From: CALHKP01 sp963558075
GTDB lineage: Bacteria; Bacillota; Clostridia; Peptostreptococcales; Anaerovoracaceae
Reading direction: 5' to 3'
DNA length: 32,874 nucleotides
Assembly: GCA_963558075.1 (NCBI GenBank)
Contig: CAUWFN010000020.1
Location: forward strand, 1-32,874
Position numbers and translations under genes: made by a program. Each line of letters starts with the position of its first letter. The first letter of the stretch is position 1. Under the pieces are notes generated by a model that saw only the letters and a list, made by a program, of their open reading frames with translations, was not told the origin of the DNA and searched no databases. Positions 31,304 through 32,874 of this stretch are shown piece after piece.

Positions 31304-31507
31304 ATGAGTATGGGTATCAAAATTATCGGTATTATAATTATTGTAATTTCATTTATTTATCTTATCAAAAATCCGAGCCAGAGTATGATGGACGGACTCA
31401 TGAAACAGAGAAATATAAAAAAAGAAAAAGAACAGGCTGATATTGACAAAATCGAAAAGCCTGCTGATTCTGCTGTAAATTCCGAAGAGGACCCCGGCAT
31501 CAGATAG
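31304..31507 (+). CDS. Small single-pass membrane protein, 67 aa
   Basis: An N-terminal hydrophobic segment (residues 4-22, GIKIIGIIIIVISFIYLI) is followed by a highly charged C-terminal half (NIKKEKEQADIDKIEKPADS). This looks like a real small membrane protein: AAAGGA lies about nine bases before ATG 31304 and the amino-acid pattern is not random. It is the only plus-strand gene among minus-strand neighbours, begins 52 bases from the divergent gene, and its last eight bases overlap the end of the VanX-like gene. Function unknown. Confidence 0.6.
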   Translation: MSMGIKIIGIIIIVISFIYLIKNPSQSMMDGLMKQRNIKKEKEQADIDKIEKPADSAVNSEEDPGIR

Positions 31508-31519
31508 GTCTGATGTCGG
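31494..31519. other. Hairpin over two convergent stop codons
   Basis: CCGGCATCAG (31494-31503) pairs with CTGATGTCGG (31510-31519; one G-U) around a six-base loop. The stop codons of the 67-aa gene (31505-31507) and of the VanX-like gene (complement of 31500-31502) both lie in it. There is no T-tract on either strand. Confidence 0.5.
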
Positions 31520-32069
31520 AGTATCTTACAGGAAGTACATTTCTATCATAAAAATGCCACCATTCACCTTCGTATGGTGAAAAGCCTGCATCTATCATTA
31601 TTTTTTTGAGATATTCGCCGTTTTTTCTTTCTTCTCCGACAGTTCCCTTGTAATCGAGCCTTGATTTCTCTGAGAATTCATCGAATTTGCTCGGCATTGG
31701 AATGTCATTTCCGTCCATATCTGTAAGGGTAAGGTCTACGCACTGTCCGTTCATATGAGAGTTTTTGAATTCTGTCATATGCTCCATGTCTGGCGGATAG
31801 GCTACATAGTTGTTGTCAGGAAGAAGATCCCAGAATCTCTGCTGAGCGCTTACAGGTCTGTAGGCGTCCCATATTTTCATTCGGTAGCCGTCTTTTGCGG
31901 CTGCATTTTTTGCTTCTATGAGTCTTTTTGCTGTGTTTATATCTATATAACATTCTTTGAACTCGTAAACTATGCTTCCGGTGAAGTTGTCGGAGCTAGA
32001 ATAAATCAAATCGATTATGAAATCGGAATCCATATCGAGAAGTCTTACGAGGTTTCCGTACTGTTTCAT
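31500..32069 (-). CDS. VanX-like D-alanyl-D-alanine dipeptidase (M15D)
   Basis: A 189-residue zinc dipeptidase of the VanX/DdpX family, which hydrolyses D-Ala-D-Ala. The catalytic Arg lies in IWDAYRPVSAQQRFWD; the zinc motif aligned to SxHxxGxAxD reads NSHMNGQCVDLTL (His and Asp kept, first Ser replaced by Asn, Ala by Cys); the third ligand and base are in GEWWHF (ExxH). There is no signal peptide. No vanH/vanA/vanS/vanR gene is nearby, so this is more likely recycling or catabolic than glycopeptide resistance. ATG 32069 has AAAGGA about nine bases upstream. It follows the 32092-32700 gene in the same direction, 22 bases apart. Confidence 0.85.
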   Translation of the reverse strand: MKQYGNLVRLLDMDSDFIIDLIYSSSDNFTGSIVYEFKECYIDINTAKRLIEAKNAAAKDGYRMKIWDAYRPVSAQQRFWDLLPDNNYVAYPPDMEHMTEFKNSHMNGQCVDLTLTDMDGNDIPMPSKFDEFSEKSRLDYKGTVGEERKNGEYLKKIMIDAGFSPYEGEWWHFYDRNVLPVRYSDIRPI

Positions 32070-32091
32070 TTAAAGCTTATCCTTTCTGATT

Positions 32092-32700
32092 TTAGAACTG
32101 GTTCTGCAGTAGAACTACGATAGTATAAAAAGGAATTGAAAGGTTTGTGAATGCTGCAATTGCAAGTAATGCATAAACTGCCTTGAGAAACTTCCATGGC
32201 TTAGAGTAACCGAAAAGAACTTTGAAGTTTTTGGCAACTCTTACGTTTGGATTGTTTTTCATAAGTCTAAAGAACTTGTCAACCTCTACGGCATTTGGAA
32301 TTCCCATTCTGTAAAATGGAATAACAAAGTCGGGTTTGTCTGAATCTGTTGCTGATGCTGATTTGTAAAGCTTGATATCTCTTTTATCAAAGATTGCAAC
32401 TCTGATATCATCCAGTGCTATGCTTCTCTTTTTCTTAGTAATTCTGTTTTCGTAAGTAAGAGTGCTGTCATCGTAGTAACTGAAGCAGCATTTATAGCTT
32501 ATTAAAAGAGCGTAAAGCAGGATGAAAACTCCTCCGTACATTAGTAGGGAAGGAACAAGCATAATCTGCTCCGCAGAACCTTTGATGTTGAAAAGTTTAA
32601 CCATCAGCATGACTATGAACTGAAGCACGTAGTACAGTCCAAACATGCCGAGAAAAATCTGTTTCATTCCATTTGTGAAAGTATAAGTTATTTTGTTCAT
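32092..32700 (-). CDS. Membrane protein with a PH-like middle domain (unknown)
   Basis: A 202-residue protein of unknown function. Two hydrophobic segments near residues 15-32 and 47-68 precede a strand-rich soluble part (FSYYDDSTLTYENRITKKKR then IALDDIRVAIFDKRDIKLY), and one or two hydrophobic segments close the C-terminus (AVYALLAIAAFTNLSIPFYT). I placed the start at 32700 because AAAGGAG lies eight bases upstream, instead of the upstream start at 32736. It is the first gene of a likely two-gene unit with the VanX-like gene. Confidence 0.65.
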   Translation of the reverse strand: MNKITYTFTNGMKQIFLGMFGLYYVLQFIVMLMVKLFNIKGSAEQIMLVPSLLMYGGVFILLYALLISYKCCFSYYDDSTLTYENRITKKKRSIALDDIRVAIFDKRDIKLYKSASATDSDKPDFVIPFYRMGIPNAVEVDKFFRLMKNNPNVRVAKNFKVLFGYSKPWKFLKAVYALLAIAAFTNLSIPFYTIVVLLQNQF

Positions 32701-32753
32701 ATATGAGTCTCCTTTATTAATTAGATAATATGTCAATTTCTTATATATAATAT

Positions 32754-32782
32754 ATTAAAGCAAAATGCGTGCCTGTTTTCAA
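32754..32782 (-). promoter_or_regulatory. Candidate promoter of the 32700-31500 minus-strand unit
   Basis: On the minus strand TTGAAA (complement of 32777-32782) and TTTAAT (complement of 32754-32759) are 17 bases apart. The -35 lies in the loop of a hairpin formed by GCCTG/CAGGC (32771-32775, 32784-32788) with flanking AAAATGC/GCATTTT (32762-32768, 32796-32802). Confidence 0.5.
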
Positions 32783-32833
32783 GCAGGCTAAATGTGCATT
32801 TTCTGCGATATAATTATCAGAAAAATGCAATAA

Positions 32834-32870
32834 TCCTATTTTTAGGAATAAGTGTCCTGAATATAGGACA
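32834..32870. repeat. Pair of small inverted repeats with TCCT/AGGA cores
   Basis: TCCTA-tttt-TAGGA (32834-32847) and TGTCCT-gaatat-AGGACA (32853-32870) stand side by side, upstream of the candidate promoter of the minus-strand unit. The shared core suggests two binding sites for one regulator. The window ends four bases later. Confidence 0.4.
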
Positions 32871-32874
32871 AATA

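Noticed and set aside
31500..32069. Vancomycin resistance locus
   Set aside because: Only a VanX-like gene is present; no ligase, dehydrogenase or VanRS two-component genes nearby.

Overview
The window reads as a chromosomal segment of a strictly anaerobic, low-GC Firmicute (class Clostridia; something like the Peptostreptococcales/Anaerovoracaceae is a guess). The supporting signs are class III ribonucleotide reductase NrdD/NrdG, a flavodoxin plus double [4Fe-4S] ferredoxin fusion, a B12-dependent MetH without reactivation domain, the rpmB/Asp23-like/recG/rsmD/coaD/tmcAL order, AT-rich consensus promoters and strong GGAGG ribosome binding sites. No rRNA, tRNA, CRISPR array, insertion sequence or intact prophage was seen. 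Only the first ~750 bases look accessory: an AT-rich orphan gene, a bidirectional terminator and a possible minus-strand gene remnant.

Layout. 1-750: orphan gene and terminator. 770-2341: Na+/amino-acid (AGCS) symporter with its own promoter and terminator. 2346-6090: a four-gene unit of SPFH membrane protein, coiled-coil/ribbon-helix-helix protein, ABC ATPase and ABC permease. 6169-7023: EFR1-type flavodoxin-ferredoxin. 7138-9208: htpG on the minus strand behind a CIRCE operator. 9348-10560: tRNA methyltransferase (mnmM-like) and xpt, with an 8-codon mini-ORF abutting the xpt start. 10738-11076: stand-alone HIRAN protein. 11255-12409: M20D amidohydrolase (minus). 12574-16674: GH25 lysozyme, metF, metH. 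16753-18171: lipoprotein with a PepD (M20C) fold that has lost its metal ligands (minus). 18333-18872: GNAT acetyltransferase. 19153-22044: nrdD-nrdG with a near-perfect promoter and an NrdR-box-like site. 22191-22382: rpmB. 22490-29649: a tightly packed run of Asp23-like gene, recG, rsmD, coaD, coiled-coil protein, tmcAL and a sigma-54 activator. 29662-30696: a good -24/-12 (sigma-54) promoter in front of an M19 membrane dipeptidase. 30772-32700: two small membrane proteins and a VanX-like D,D-dipeptidase on the minus strand, with a 67-residue membrane protein on the plus strand between them.

How the parts may work together. Several genes handle peptides, D-amino-acid dipeptides and cell-wall fragments: the amino-acid symporter, M20D amidohydrolase, GH25 lysozyme, PepD-like pseudoenzyme lipoprotein, M19 dipeptidase and VanX-like dipeptidase. 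The clearest regulatory circuit is local: a PAS/AAA+/Fis sigma-54 activator ends 12 bases before a sigma-54 promoter that reads into the M19 dipeptidase. Other readable controls are CIRCE/HrcA on htpG, a likely NrdR site on nrdDG, a hairpin in the rpmB leader, a repeated palindrome ATGATATCAT next to two start regions, and likely translational coupling at xpt.

The most unusual items are the sigma-54/M19 module, the SPFH-RHH-ABC unit, the PepD-like pseudoenzyme lipoprotein, the mini-ORF at xpt and CIRCE on htpG.
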